Shown in pieces: positions 25,031-36,822 of a DNA stretch of 64,000 nt. Numbering within the stretch: position 1 is the first letter of the stretch; every line of letters starts with the position of its first letter. The notes beneath the pieces are model-generated. The model did not search any database. It was not told the origin of the DNA and saw nothing but the letters and a program-made list of their open reading frames with translations. Origin of the DNA: Rugalucina vietnamica (lineage: Eukaryota > Mollusca > Bivalvia > Lucinida > Lucinidae). Where the stretch lies: contig OZ024871.1 in NCBI GenBank assembly GCA_964017185.1, positions 4,177,714 through 4,241,713 on the forward strand. Reading direction: 5' to 3'. The position numbers and the translations under genes were made by a program.

Positions 25031-26287
25031 GTGCAAAGGTAACCTAGGCATAATCACTATACTTTCACTATAATCGTATAAGTTAGTTGTAATGCTTAAA
25101 ACGCTTATTACTCTTCGATTACGGTAACAATTTAACGAAAGTCTTTGTGTGCAACTGCACATATCAATTATGGTATTGCCTGTTAAAAGAATCCATATCA
25201 CGAACGAATCTCAATAATAACGAAAACTTAACAGTTTCATGTTTTTGGAAATATCTCACCACCCAAGATTTTGTGCTTTGCATTCACACCACCCCTACAT
25301 TTTATTCTTATACGTTACATGTTTACATGCTGTTCTTCCTCCAAAGCAAAATGACATATTATTTCTTGAATATATAAATCATTGAAGACCAACAATTGTA
25401 CTCACCTTCAGCAATCTGCTCAAAATCACAAGTGTGTCGACAAATCAACCAAAATGTACCGCTAGTTTATCTTCTCGAGGATGAGGCACGTGCTTTTATG
25501 AGCTTTGAGCATTTCCGCTTAACGCTTCTCAAACTTTTGCAAAGATTTGTTAATGTTAATTTGATGTTTTAACATGTATCTAGAGACTGCACTTCAAAAA
25601 AATTACATTGCTGACTTAAGTTCTTATATTTTTTTCATTTTTTGAAGGAACCAATGAAACGCCAGACTAAACTGACCTTAACCAGCACAACTCCCAGGCA
25701 TATTGGCTTGAAGAATAGACCCCGTGTAATAGGACCTGCAAACATTTTGAAAATCGGTGAACAAATGAAGTTTTAATGGCCAAAATGAATTTTGCATAAG
25801 GATTTTGCATTGGCAAGGGAGATCATCAATGATTGTGAAAATGCATATTTTTTGAGAATTTTTACCTGATCATAAAGATTTTGTCTCAGGTATGTCATTT
25901 GTGTCAATTTAAAATAATTTTGATCAATCATGATTAAATAGAATTTAAAATTTTTGTGGGAAAATATTTACCTCCCTTCCATGAGATTTTTGTACAGGAA
26001 ATCCCTATTCAAATATGTTTTTGACCAGAACTTTTTTATTTGTCAACCGATTTCCAAAATTTTTGCTGCACATTTTGCGACAAACTAGATGCTTAATTGT
26101 ACCAAGAAAATATTTCTTCTACGTTTGAACAATTGTAAAATATCTGCGAAAAACCATGCAGTTACTGCATAGCTGATCTGCGCCTTAGTTTTCACATAGG
26201 CAAATATCCTGTTTTCTCATAATGCAACTCCAATGATAGTGCCCAGTCTGATGTAGGAGCACAAGACAGTGCACCAATCTAATATAT

Positions 26288-26521
26288 GAGCCGCTTCGTG
26301 GGAAAACCAACAATGTGGTTTCCGAACAGGTCCGACACAAACCGACTTGTACAAGCACAGAAAAGAGCTAGAAACTTGAAATTTCGGATTTAAGTAGAAG
26401 AGGAATTGTACTATCCGAGTAGCGAAAACAAAGGCGCTGATCAGCTTCGCAGTAACTGCGAAGCTGATCTGCGCCTTTGTTTTCGCCTATGCAGATTGTT
26501 GGTTTTCCCATGTGGCGGCTC
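26288..26521 (-). mobile_element. MITE family A, full-length copy
   Basis: 234 bp with ATAT duplications. A degraded second half-copy lies just upstream (about 26150-26231). Confidence 0.94.
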
Positions 26522-26954
26522 ATATAGTAAGAAACAAACATGAATGTGCTGTCACAGAATAGATACAGAATAGTGTATACTCATGTAAACTGCCTTTATA
26601 TCAAGTTCTGAAATTGCAAGTCTCAAGTGCTGAATTGGTCGCATGTCTTGTTTCATTTTGAAGCCCTAGAAGCTGTAACAGCGAGACAAATATGAAGCCT
26701 TATTCCAACTATTTGAAACTGATCTCAATCACAGAAGCCTTTTAGTATTCCTGTCTGTCTGTGAAAATTATTGATGTAATGTCAAAAATCGTTGTTCCAG
26801 TAGAAATTAAAGACTGCCATAGAATAAATTATGAGCATCATCATGAAGAAACCTGCAATTTTGAATTTTTTTGCTAAGAAGACTCTTATGCTACAGAATC
26901 CAGAGAAGACTCTTATGCCACAGAATCCAGCTAGTGAAACTAATGTGCTAAGCT

Positions 26955-27134
26955 TTGTCAAAGGGAGACAATCCAGGTCAAGTCTCCAGACATGACAGGA
27001 TGGAGCCACAAATTCCAGAACTATAGGGCGTAAATATGTCTTTCTCAGGTAAACAATCCCGCACTTATGGGGTTCAAACCCCAAACCTTGATCTGGAGTC
27101 AGAGGCACTAACCACTAGGCTACCATCCTCGCCG
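26955..27134 (-). mobile_element. tRNA-derived SINE
   Basis: On the minus strand the sequence starts GGCGAGGATGGTAGCCTAGT and has a perfect A box (TAGCCTAGTGG) and a good B box (GGTTTGAACCC), spaced as in tRNA genes. The middle contains CTGACTCCAGATCA, like a tRNA-Trp anticodon arm. A 3' part with CCTGGATTGTCTCCCTTTG follows; the same tail is found near 20395-20440. It is a repeat, not a functional tRNA, because the acceptor stem and T arm are not followed by a matching 3' strand. Confidence 0.82.
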
Positions 27135-27285
27135 CCATTGTGTACTCATGGTATCTGGTCAGTTAATAAACAAAATTAAGCATCAGACCATGTTAGGTCT
27201 TCTCCCGAACAGACTCATTTTCTTAAGATGAAATTCCAATTTCAGTTTTTCTCTGAAATAGGAAAGCTGAACTTTACCATTAATT

Positions 27286-27519
27286 GAGCCGCCTCATGGG
27301 AAAACCAACAATCTGCATAGGCGAAAACAAAGACGCAGATCAGCTTCGCGGTAACCGCGAAGCTGATCAGCGCCTTTGTTTTCGCTACTCGGATAGTACA
27401 ATTCCTCTTCTACTTAAATCCGAAATTTCAAGCTTCTAGCTCTTTTCTGTGCTTGTACAGGCCAGTTTGTGTCGGACCTGGTCGGAAACCACATTGTTGG
27501 TTTTCCCACGAGGCGGCTC
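27286..27519 (+). mobile_element. MITE family A, full-length copy
   Basis: 234 bp with AATT duplications and an intact hairpin; close to the consensus. Confidence 0.96.
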
Positions 27520-28093
27520 AATTTCTGAGCTATAATACATCCATAAGGAAAGTGTGACCTAATCTTGGAGCTAGGAAAAGTCAATTACGGGAGACAGATT
27601 ACCCTAGTGTCAATCAGACCATTCAATTAGGTAACTCAATTTCTCAGGCTCACACCAAACAGAGGGTTTTATCAAATAGATTATGTCAAAAGCTTGCTTT
27701 ATTCACAAAAAAATAAGTTTAAGTCGCAAAACTATTGATGTTTGTGAAGCTTTAATCTACAGATTAAGAACAATTGCTATCCCACAAGATCAAGTAGCGC
27801 AAATATGGACAAAAACAGGCTTACACGAAAGCAGAGATTTTTTTATTGTGATGGTTGGTGAAAGCAAGGGGCACAACTCAGTCACAATAACTCTACCACA
27901 AAGATTGACACTGAATAGCAAATCTCATTCCTGACTTCCTGCCGCAAACTGTTTATCCTGAGACAACTAATACGACATAGAACAACCTGAACATGGATGA
28001 ATTCAATAAGTGACAATATGAGCAAATGCCCGTTTGGGAACCACTAGCCGCACATCATTTTGTTCTGTGGCAAGTTATCTGTAAGGTACCCAC

Positions 28094-28288
28094 CTTAGGG
28101 TCCAGATAGTTTGTCGACAATCCCCGTCCACTGTCACTGCTAGCAGCACTGTTCCTGTTGCTACCCCCGGGGCTATCTTTACAGGGACTGGGGGACCTCA
28201 TGTCCCAGGTGTTCTGATAGGATGGTTCCAGGCTGTCGACGTAGCAGTGTTCACCAACATGGTTCACTATCACCTTACTGGAAAACGG
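28094..28288 (-). CDS. caskin: caskin linker exon (Ser/Asn-rich, between SH3 and SAM1)
   Basis: A 195-base exon (65 codons, phase 0 at both ends) between a TTTTCAG acceptor and a GTGGGT donor. It encodes a polar linker with the Ser/Gly-rich motif NSAASSDSGRGLST and several SP sites (MRSPSPCKDSPGG), typical of the low-complexity stretch before the caskin SAM pair. No folded domain is visible. It is preceded by a ~9.3-kb intron holding the LTR element and followed by a ~12.9-kb intron full of transposons. The 65-codon length equals that of the next exon, but the sequences are unrelated. Confidence 0.85.
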
Positions 28289-28354
28289 CTGAAAATATAC
28301 AAGAATGATTCTGGTAATACTGATTTGGAGTCATAACATTTCAGGTCTTAATAT

Positions 28355-28591
28355 GAGCCGCCCCATGAGAAAACCAACAATTTTGCGAAATGGCGAAAAC
28401 AAAGGCGCAGATAAGCTACGTGATGACCGCAAAGCTGATCAGCGCCTTTGTTTTCGCTACATGGATAGTACAATTCCTCCTCTACTTAACTCCAAAATTT
28501 CAAGCTTCTAGCCTGCTTCTGTAGCTGTACAGGCCGGTTTGTGTCGGACCTCTTCAGAAACCACAATGTTGGTTTTCCCACAAGACGGCTC
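28355..28591 (+). mobile_element. MITE family A copy
   Basis: GAGCCGCCCCATGAGAAAAC...CAAGACGGCTC with ATAT duplications; 66 bp from the caskin linker exon. Confidence 0.94.
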
Positions 28592-30527
28592 ATATTATGG
28601 AGGCAGGTCAGTTACCCTCATGGTAACCCTTACCCTTAATGCAACCATTACAAGCCAGCTACAGGCAGCTTACCACTGGTTAGTGCACATTCTTTCATTA
28701 ACTCACAACTGCCCTACATGAATAAGTGTCTTATAAATTGTAGGCCCACATGCAAATGGGGGTAAACATGTCACAGATCTTGCTATCACAACCATGCAAG
28801 ATGAAAACAGTTAAGATGCTGATTAGTCAGGGCTGATTGCATGATTCTGGATTGCTAATATCCTGATTACTTCTTTCTTTGTTTTGTTTGCAGTATGAAA
28901 CAGAATTGCCTGTATGATACATAAAAAGTTAGTATAAAAAGTTTATCAAAGCTAATTTATCTGTTTCAAAGTGGAGCTGATTTCATGATATATACAAGAT
29001 AAGAATCTGGATCTTCAAGCCATGATTGCGCACTGGCATGGCAAAACCAGTCATAATGCCCACATCATATCCCTATGAGATAGGGATGGGGGCATCTCTT
29101 ACCCATATTTGAGGAATGGATTTTCCCATCATTATCAATTGGATGAGTCTACTTTCATGTTAAGGGGCGTCAGGAGTGATTTTTAAATTTTATTCTGCGG
29201 CGTCACATCTGGGGCTATTCTGTTTGCCTAGGTCCCATAAAAGGGACGGCAGGCTTAAATGATTTTAAAGCGTTCTTATTTTTTGTCATTTTTATCCTAA
29301 ATATCATATTCAGTTCGAGATTCTCACAAAATATCAGAAACAGCTTAAATCATTATTTTATCTCCTTTCAGAACTGCCTGGTATGAATCACTGAATTTTG
29401 AACACCCCCCAAACTGAATTTGGGCAACTTAACACATTCCATCAAGCACATCCTGTCCAGTTTATTCTGATATTCAAAGAACCAGCAAGCCCATGCTCCA
29501 TTCATTACCCACAGTTACGTTGGTTCACGGGGGGAGGGGGGGGGGAAGCATTCTCCATACAGAGCAACTGTGCACAGGGTGTTTGATGCATTAATGTTCA
29601 AAGAGAAAATAGTTTCACTCAAAGAAAATCTAACTTCTGCATAGTTATGGTATGCTCACCTTGACATGCCGCCCCCACCCCCTCCAAACAAAAAATGAAC
29701 ATTCACGCAAGTTCTTGCATGTGTGTACCATAGGCATATGATCTCTCACTCATGCACAAACAAGGAAACTCAGAGCTATCTACTATACCTCTGGGGGCTT
29801 TTTCTGTTATCCCAGACACTTGCACATTTCATCAGGGTGTTTTGAGAAAATGTCAGATAATATTGAAAGATAATAACAAAATGAATATTTCAAGAATTTG
29901 ATTTTTGTACTTAGAACAGGTGTATCAGATAGCTTCACAAACCAGGTGTTAAGTTTTCCCCAAATTTTTGTTAAAACATCTAAATTCTATCTCTTTGCCA
30001 CATGAGGGAGAATAACTTTATGCAAGTCTTGCTTTAGGGGTAATCTACACCAGGAGAAAAATAGCAAGAGTATTTTTATTTCAGTCGAAGAGAACATCAT
30101 TGATGAGTATTTATATGAATCTTACAAGTTTTGATACTGATTAATAACTGTACTGAATTTAGTTTCCTTCAAACATTTTGCCTATGTGCACTACTATCTA
30201 AAGCTCGGTCTATTTCTAAGACATTCAAAACAGGAAATTAAAATCTGCCATTAACTGCTCCTTCTCAAGGCTTCTTTAGACAAGTCACTTTGAAGTCAGA
30301 AAGTTAGCTTCTTGTAATTGTTGCTGCCTTTCTGCATGCGTATTGCTACATTAACCCAGAATCCAGTACAAAATTAGGTTAGATGAGTTTATGGGAGTAC
30401 ATGTACATAATGCACCAGGGATTCCTTTAGCTGGGGAGTCATTGTTACAATAACAGATGTGTAAGGCAAATTAGTTAAAGACTGAACCATTATGTTACAG
30501 CATCTTACATAGAACCACCTGATAAAT
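28592..30527 (-). other. caskin: caskin intron, unassigned sequence
   Basis: Holds the partial family E repeat (29115) and G/C homopolymer runs near 29530 and 29670. No exon, RNA gene or large repeat recognised. Confidence 0.6.
29115..29245. repeat. Foldback family E, partial copy
   Basis: Shares GGATTTTCCCATCATTATCA and CATCTGGGGCTATTCTGTTT with the copy at 5675; the left hairpin arm is missing. Confidence 0.7.
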
Positions 30528-30759
30528 GAGCCGCCTCGTGGGAAAACCAACAATGTGGTTTCCGAACAGGTCTGACAAAAACCGGCCTGTACGAGCACAG
30601 AAGAGCTAGAAGCTAGAAATTTCGGATTTAAGTAGAAGAGGAATTGTACTATCCGAGGAGCAAAAACAAAGGCGCTGATCCGCTTCGCGGTTACCGCGAA
30701 GCGGATCTGCGCCTTTATTTTTGCCTATGCAGATTGTTGGTTTTCCCATGAGGCGGCTC
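30528..30759 (-). mobile_element. MITE family A copy
   Basis: Canonical ends, AAAT duplications; ~170 bp from the left LTR of the LTR element. Confidence 0.95.
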
Positions 30760-30928
30760 AAATGGTTAAGTCTATGTATGACAATATTCCCCAATGATAC
30801 AGTAGCATAACAGTAAGGAACTTCGTACAAACTGACAAGCTCAAGACATACTAGAGAGCAACCCAAACTTTTTATGCAGGACCGAAAATGTCTGAACCTC
30901 TGTAATCATGTTGTTTTGTTATGTACAG

Positions 30929-31676
30929 TGTTATGAGCTAAATTTTAAGCATTTTGGGCTTATTTTATTGTTAGCATCTTTTGCAAATCATTTGATAATT
31001 TTGTAAATTATCTTTTCCTAAGTTTGTCTCTCTTTCCTACATATTTGTTGTTTTTCTTCTTTCTTTCATCTGCCAAGCACAAAGAGTTGCATAAAGCCAA
31101 GCTAATAAAAGATTATTGCCTCAATAAATACATTCTTGTAACAACATACTTAATTTGATATGGGGGTTTTAGACAATTTTAATGTGATTAGGGGGACTGT
31201 AGTTTATTCATATCTATGGCATTTTTATTAATCTTGATTAAGGAATAATGATGGGAAAGCTAACCTTGTGTGGCATGCTTTTACAGCCCTATAAATAATC
31301 ATTGGTCAATATGTTGACAATGTGGGTGTGGCTCATGCCCACAGGTTTGTGAGTTTTGAGTTCTGAAAATTAATGTTGGTTAGTTAGGATTTGCCAACTA
31401 AAGTGAAAACACATCTTCAATATTGTTCGGATTTTGCCAACTGCATGTACATTTAGAATTGTTAATAAAGTTTAAGCTTGGACATTTCCAGCATCTAGAA
31501 CATTGTGAAATTGTAATACTTGAATTTGAATTGTGTTATTTGGAACTGCCAATTAGATTTTGAATTGAAACATTGAACAGAAAAGTGAATAAAAGAAGAA
31601 CAAGACTTTCTGTATTTATCTCCTCATTGTGTAATCCATGTTCAAGTTATTTAAACGCCCCAAGAACCTTATAACA
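30929..31676 (+). repeat. 5' LTR (748 bp)
   Basis: TG...CA termini with short inverted ends. A TATA-like CTATAAATA at about 31289-31297 and AATAAA signals near 31465 and 31588 fit a U3-R-U5 layout. Same length and, by eye, same sequence as the 3' LTR. Confidence 0.95.
31289..31297 (+). promoter_or_regulatory. Putative LTR TATA box
   Basis: CTATAAATA in the middle of the LTR, upstream of AATAAA signals; position is compatible with a U3 promoter. Sequence match only. Confidence 0.5.
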
Positions 31677-31679
31677 GTT

Positions 31680-31697
31680 TGGTGATCGAATTCGGGG
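31680..31697 (+). other. Putative primer binding site
   Basis: TGGTGATCGAATTCGGGG begins 3 bases after the LTR; the TGG start fits the CCA end of a tRNA. I could not name the tRNA. Confidence 0.5.
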
Positions 31698-31776
31698 TAA
31701 TAACTTTTTAGCTTGTTACACGATCACGGTACCTTTGCTGCCAAGTGATTCCCCAAAAGGACAGAAATTTCACAAC

Positions 31777-32670
31777 ATGGATTACAAAAGGAGACAGGAT
31801 GTTGGACAGTTTTACAGTGGACAATTAAGGCCATACTGGTTGCCTTACAAACAACCAGGCCAGCCTCCAGTACTGGTAGTGCAAGTACCTGTGTCTCTCA
31901 GAATGAACAATGAATGTTTTGACACATACAAACCTACAGCGTCACTAAAGTGGAAGAGTAGGGCACAGAGAGACAGAGATGCCAAACGTCGACAGGCCTT
32001 CCATGAGAAGAAATATGTTTGTGTCACCATGCCATTTTATGGGCTAGAAAGTCAGGAATTTAACAGTACATGTACCATTCAATGTGATGCTGATGATAGG
32101 AAAAATACACAGACTCTGGAAAGAAAAGCCATATGTTCTTTGTTTCCTGGATCAGAACTTCCAGACAAACAGTTTCGGAAATTCTTCCGTCCAGCCAGTA
32201 GACCAGATATCCACCTAGCTGTGAATGGGACTCTCATGAGCAGTTTAAAATTCGCTAAAACCAAGATTGAGGAGCTAGAAGCTAAACTGGACCAGCTGAA
32301 CCAATCAAATATCCTGGTTCAGAAACAACTCTCTATGGAGAAGGACCAATCAACGGAAACACTTGGATTTCACCATTTTAATAATGAAATGTTGCGCTGC
32401 AAGATTGCTGACCTTGAGGAAAGAAACAGACAGCTTCAAGAAGCCAATAAACTCCTCCTTACAGCCACTGAACGTTTAGTTGATGACAAGGAGCAGCTCT
32501 CTAGTGTGGTACAGAGTTGCTTTGAAAATCTGGACTCCTACAAAAGAATGAAGAAGACAAACAAGAAGGTGATTCCTGATCAAAATGACTCTCAGCAGAT
32601 AGACAGTGAACAGGACTGTGAATGGTGTCCCATTGTGAAGGCGTTCTATAGGGTCTGTAGCCCTACATAA
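31777..32670 (+). CDS. Unknown 297-residue basic/coiled-coil protein of the LTR element
   Basis: The first ATG in the frame (aacATGg, 100 bases after the LTR) opens MDYKRRQDVGQFYSG; the frame itself starts earlier without an ATG. The N-terminal third is basic and aromatic, with a KWKSRAQRDRDAKRRQAF cluster near residues 60-77 that could bind nucleic acid. Residues ~160-265 form heptad-like helices (FAKTKIEELEAKLDQL, IADLEERNRQLQEAN) expected to be coiled coil. The C-terminus has a C-x2-C plus Cys pair (CEWCPIVKAFYRVC). There is no zinc knuckle and no enzyme motif. In place and size it is like a gag, and the basic cluster resembles stretches in some invertebrate gag-like proteins, but I do not recognise the family. 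The frame is intact, consistent with a young element. Confidence 0.8.
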   Translation: MDYKRRQDVGQFYSGQLRPYWLPYKQPGQPPVLVVQVPVSLRMNNECFDTYKPTASLKWKSRAQRDRDAKRRQAFHEKKYVCVTMPFYGLESQEFNSTCTIQCDADDRKNTQTLERKAICSLFPGSELPDKQFRKFFRPASRPDIHLAVNGTLMSSLKFAKTKIEELEAKLDQLNQSNILVQKQLSMEKDQSTETLGFHHFNNEMLRCKIADLEERNRQLQEANKLLLTATERLVDDKEQLSSVVQSCFENLDSYKRMKKTNKKVIPDQNDSQQIDSEQDCEWCPIVKAFYRVCSPT

Positions 32671-35296
32671 ACATTTCATTGTCAGTTGGTCAAAAGTGTA
32701 TGTATGGTTTGCTGTTTTTCCATTCAGTTGTGCATCATTTTTTTTCTTTCGTGAGCTTGGAAATAATTTGGGTTCATAATTTAAAAATTTAATCTAAGAG
32801 CATCAAGCCTGTTAAATTTTCGGATGATATGCTTTTTCCACAATAATATGTAAACAATGCTAAAGTTTCATTAGTTAAATTCTTATCGTTGCGTGTAAAA
32901 CAATACTTTTGTCAAATGCTACATGTACAGCTTACAATTCTTTTCAAAATAAAGAAAGATAATACATATATATCCAAAAAGAAAGTTTTTTTTTTCTCTT
33001 AATTCACATTTGATATTTCAAAAGGTTTAGTAGAAATTCAAGCATTTTTCAATTGCACACAATTTAGTTTCTAGCAAAAACCATATCATAAGAGTTACTG
33101 TGATATTTCCATGCAATTTGTCTACACTGTATTGTTTTGTATTTGAAAGTCTTGTGTTTTCTGATTTTGTTGGGTAAGAATTTTACCTTACTTTTGAATT
33201 ACTTTTACCTATAGTTTTGGAAGTTGATTACTGAGCACAATTATTTTTCAGAGTAGTATACATAACTTGTTGTACCATTTGTTGGTGCTTGTCGGTGAAA
33301 TTTCAAGTTAATAACATTCTTGATACAAAAATAATCAGCATGTATGTAAAGCATTTTTGGGGTCTTTTGGTTAAAGAAATCTTGAGACAACATACCTGTG
33401 CAATGAAAAATACCTATTGACTCATTACAGTTTTTACCTTAGCAGGTTGCACTCAGATGTAATCCTGCAGGAACACTTTTTTATAGCGAACCAAAAAAGG
33501 ATCAACTTTTGGAGAGCTATATAGATTTCTTATTCTTGCACAAGTTACTTTGTTATCAAGTCCGTGAATCTGAATAGTTCTGTAAAATGAGTTTCAAGTT
33601 ATTTTGCATTTTCAATTTTCTTCTTGCAAACATTTCTACTATTACATATCCCCATTGCTTAACTTTAAAGGTATTGTAACTTATCAAGAACTCTGTTATC
33701 TTGAAATTTATTGTCATATATTTGTTTTGAAAAGATTGTGAACATAGTAAACCATTATAAGCGTGTGTCATAAATCCAGCATCCAGATTACTGCAAGCTA
33801 TACAATTGTGGGATATGATTTAATATTGATAAACATCCCTTATAAGGTTGATGAATAGAATTATTGAAAGCGGCGCCTTATATAAATAGAAAATAGAATA
33901 TAAATATATTGAAGTTCCCAAACCACTAGCCTAGGCAGGAAAAAGAATCGGGTCAAAACTCTAATTATTAGAGTAATTTTCATATTTAGGTAGCATCTAG
34001 GTCCCCTGCTAAGTCAGTTATAACTGCATATTTTGTAACTCATTTTTTTTTATAAAATGATAATGCTGAACTTATCAAAATGATTTTCCATGTCGGGCAA
34101 GCAAAAACCTTAACAAATGCGAGTTTGTTGTTTTATAAGTGCTATCTGATGGCTGATCACCATCTTCCCGCTTGCTCAACATGTCATTTTTTTTATGCTT
34201 TTCCTCTTTATTTTTATTAATTAGCAACCAGGAGTGAGCTAAACTACCTGCTATGATGCCTGTTATTCTTTTGTCTTGTGAGTTTGGATGAAATGATAAT
34301 GAATAATGATAGATTTGAGAGACAAGAATCTCCAAAGTCAGGGACAAAATTCCCTAAGTATACAATATTAATATGTATACATCATAATCCCTTTAGCTGC
34401 AATCTACACAAGTGAGAAGTTAAAAGCAATAAAGTATGCTCTAAAAAGAGGAGCTATGGTTGCCCGAAATCTCTAATTGAGAACATGGTAATTAGTACTT
34501 TCATATGCTGAGACACACCAACTTTAAATCTGGATGCTAGGATTATGGTTGAAATTTTTTGAACCTGTGGTTAAAACAAGGAGTTGTTGAAGTTGTTGAC
34601 TTTGTGTATAAGTTTACTTTAAAATATAGGTGTAGGGGTAGTTAAATTTGTGTATCATGGGTAATGAATCATATGCAAGTTATAAGTTAATATTTTATGA
34701 GCTAAAGGCTGCTGCTTTATTTGCTTAAAGTTGAATTTTGAAGTTACCTGTATGACCAAAAAAAAGTAATCTGATTTTTAAAAGTTATCTTCACAATATG
34801 CCATGTACCGTAATGGTAACTAACTCATAGTTAGTGAGGGCTAATTGTGCATCGGCTCCCTAAAGATTACATTATAATATGTAGAAGGACCAATAACTCT
34901 ACTCGTTCTATGTGACAAATATGACCAGGAAGAAAAACTAGTTGAGTGCAGCAGTTAATGGTTTCAATATTAGGCAGAGTGAAAACTTATAGGCCTAGAA
35001 ACTATCCTGGTAAAAGCCACAATATAGACAAGAGGCACTGTCCGCTGAGGGAAGAACTACCATTGGTAGTATGGCCACTTTAAGCATGCACCTCGGAATT
35101 TAGACTCTTTATATTACCATGTACTGATTAAATCAAGGCAATGACTTATATGTGCATTATTGTTTGAAGAGTGTTTTGCATGTAGTATGATATCGAACAC
35201 TGGATTATATCGTAATCCTGTTTTATTTTTACATTCAGAAAGAAACATAAAGTAAATAGGAAATGTTGGTAATGTGCAGTATTATTATTATTATTA

Positions 35297-35333
<37 letters not shown>

Positions 35334-36808
35334 GAAACAATGATGCAAGTGTCATATGCAAATTTGTTGGAAATTATCCTATCTTAAATATTATCTAATT
35401 TAAAGGCTATCAGGGAACTTAATATCATCAGAATATACTTAACTTAATATCATTAGGATGTACTTATATTAATATCATTAGAATAAAGTGACCTGTATCT
35501 TAAACCCCCTAGCCCGTATGATATCATATGAAAAGATTAGCTCATAAACTTAATCTATATGGAGGATAAGTTAATCAATTAAACAAGTAACTAAAATGTG
35601 CAAAATAAAGTAATTTAAGAAATACAATAAGGATGTCTGTATTTTACTGCATTTTATGTTTTGTAAAAAAAATAAGATTCTGGTAATTAATTCTGTAATA
35701 TACATGTAATTGATAATATGCTTGTATGTATCTCATGATGACATGCCCATGTGGACCGAGAGTAATGAAAAGTTTTGTTGACATTGTGAATGAGCAGAAA
35801 GTAGTCGATATATGAGTAGATGTACTCATGTTTGTGACTGATTACAGACAAAGTAATCAGGTGGGTATTGCATCCGAAATGATAACCTGAACTAATAGAT
35901 AATACTAGGTACATATGTCCTGATCCTGACCCAACTGGGCAGGATACACATTGTGTAACTGAAAGAATCCATTTTATGTGAATGCCAGTGAAGGACTACT
36001 TAGTACTACAATAAGTACATCAATGTTGGTTATACAGCCTAAATAGTCGCATAAACTTGGCATTGATCTGTCCCTTGAAAGAGGAATTTATTATGTAAGA
36101 ATTATGCTCTGGTCATGACATCATGTGATTGCAAAAAAAAAATAAGAAAAAAAAAATAAATAAAATGAAACAAAAATAAAAAAAACCAAAACAAACAAAT
36201 GAAACAAAACAGCTAATGATAAACAAGCCATTATGAGTTAGGTTGTGAGGAGAGGGTTAAAGCTACAAGAACTTTGAAGATTGTCATATATAGCAATGAA
36301 AAAATAGTGATATTGAAAGTTATTCTTGTACCTCATCTCTGTTATTGTAAAATATATGAAAGTTTGTCTCCCATGTTGCAACATGTTAAGTTGATTTTAC
36401 CTTTATGATTAAAGTCTTACAAAATTTAGTATTTTTGATGTTGTCAAAACAAATATGTTTGATAAGGAATAGTATTGCTGATGTTAATGTTTATGGTACC
36501 TGTGTCAGAAAACACTTAAAAAAATATAGCTGCATGTGTTTGGATATTGCAGTCTTAACAGATTATGTGATATTCAAATTACTCAAATTATAATAAGTTT
36601 GTTAGAAGTGGCTATCATAGTCTATTATATGAGATGTTTAAATGCTGTTGTCACAGTTAATAATTGTAATTTGTCTTTTCAAATTTGAGGTAAAAGTCTA
36701 AATTAGGTAGAAAGAAATTGTTATGAAACAAATTCTTCCAAGACTGAAATGTATCAATGTTACAGTTAAGTTTTATTTTTTTTATACAATCGAGGTCGAT
36801 TGTAAATT
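32671..36808. other. Non-coding interior of the LTR element
   Basis: About 4.1 kb of AT-rich sequence without an ORF of note on either strand where gag-pol would normally lie. Contains an (ATT)n tract at 35281-35333 and A-rich runs at 36136-36200. Confidence 0.85.
35281..35333. repeat. (ATT)n microsatellite
   Basis: About 17 ATT units with one interruption. Confidence 0.97.
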
Positions 36809-36822
36809 AGGTAGAAAGAAAT
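36809..36822 (+). other. Polypurine tract before the 3' LTR
   Basis: AGGTAGAAAGAAAT directly abuts the TGTTATGAG start of the LTR. A 28-bp segment including this tract and the first LTR bases is also found 104 bp upstream (36699-36726). Confidence 0.75.

Larger units (their letters stand above)
20668..25726. mobile_element. 5.06-kb non-autonomous DNA transposon with CACGGGG ends
   Basis: The left end reads CACGGGGTCTATTCTCTAAG and the right end is its inverted, slightly changed copy (GAATAGACCCCGTG). TAATA is repeated directly on both sides (20663-20667 and 25727-25731), a perfect 5-bp duplication. No transposase is visible. Inside are a nested Harbinger-like element (21397-22794), MITEs at 23199, 23643 and 24214, and a CpG-rich stretch at 24640-25030 with repeated CGTACGAT motifs. 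The CAC start resembles CMC-type elements, but the duplication length differs; superfamily unresolved. Confidence 0.82.

Noticed and set aside
26955..27134. Functional tRNA gene
   Set aside because: A and B boxes are present, but there is no full cloverleaf with a matching acceptor stem; it continues as a SINE body.
27683..27934. 83-residue plus-strand ORF in the caskin intron
   Set aside because: Nothing recognisable, no flanking gene signals; length is within chance for this sequence.
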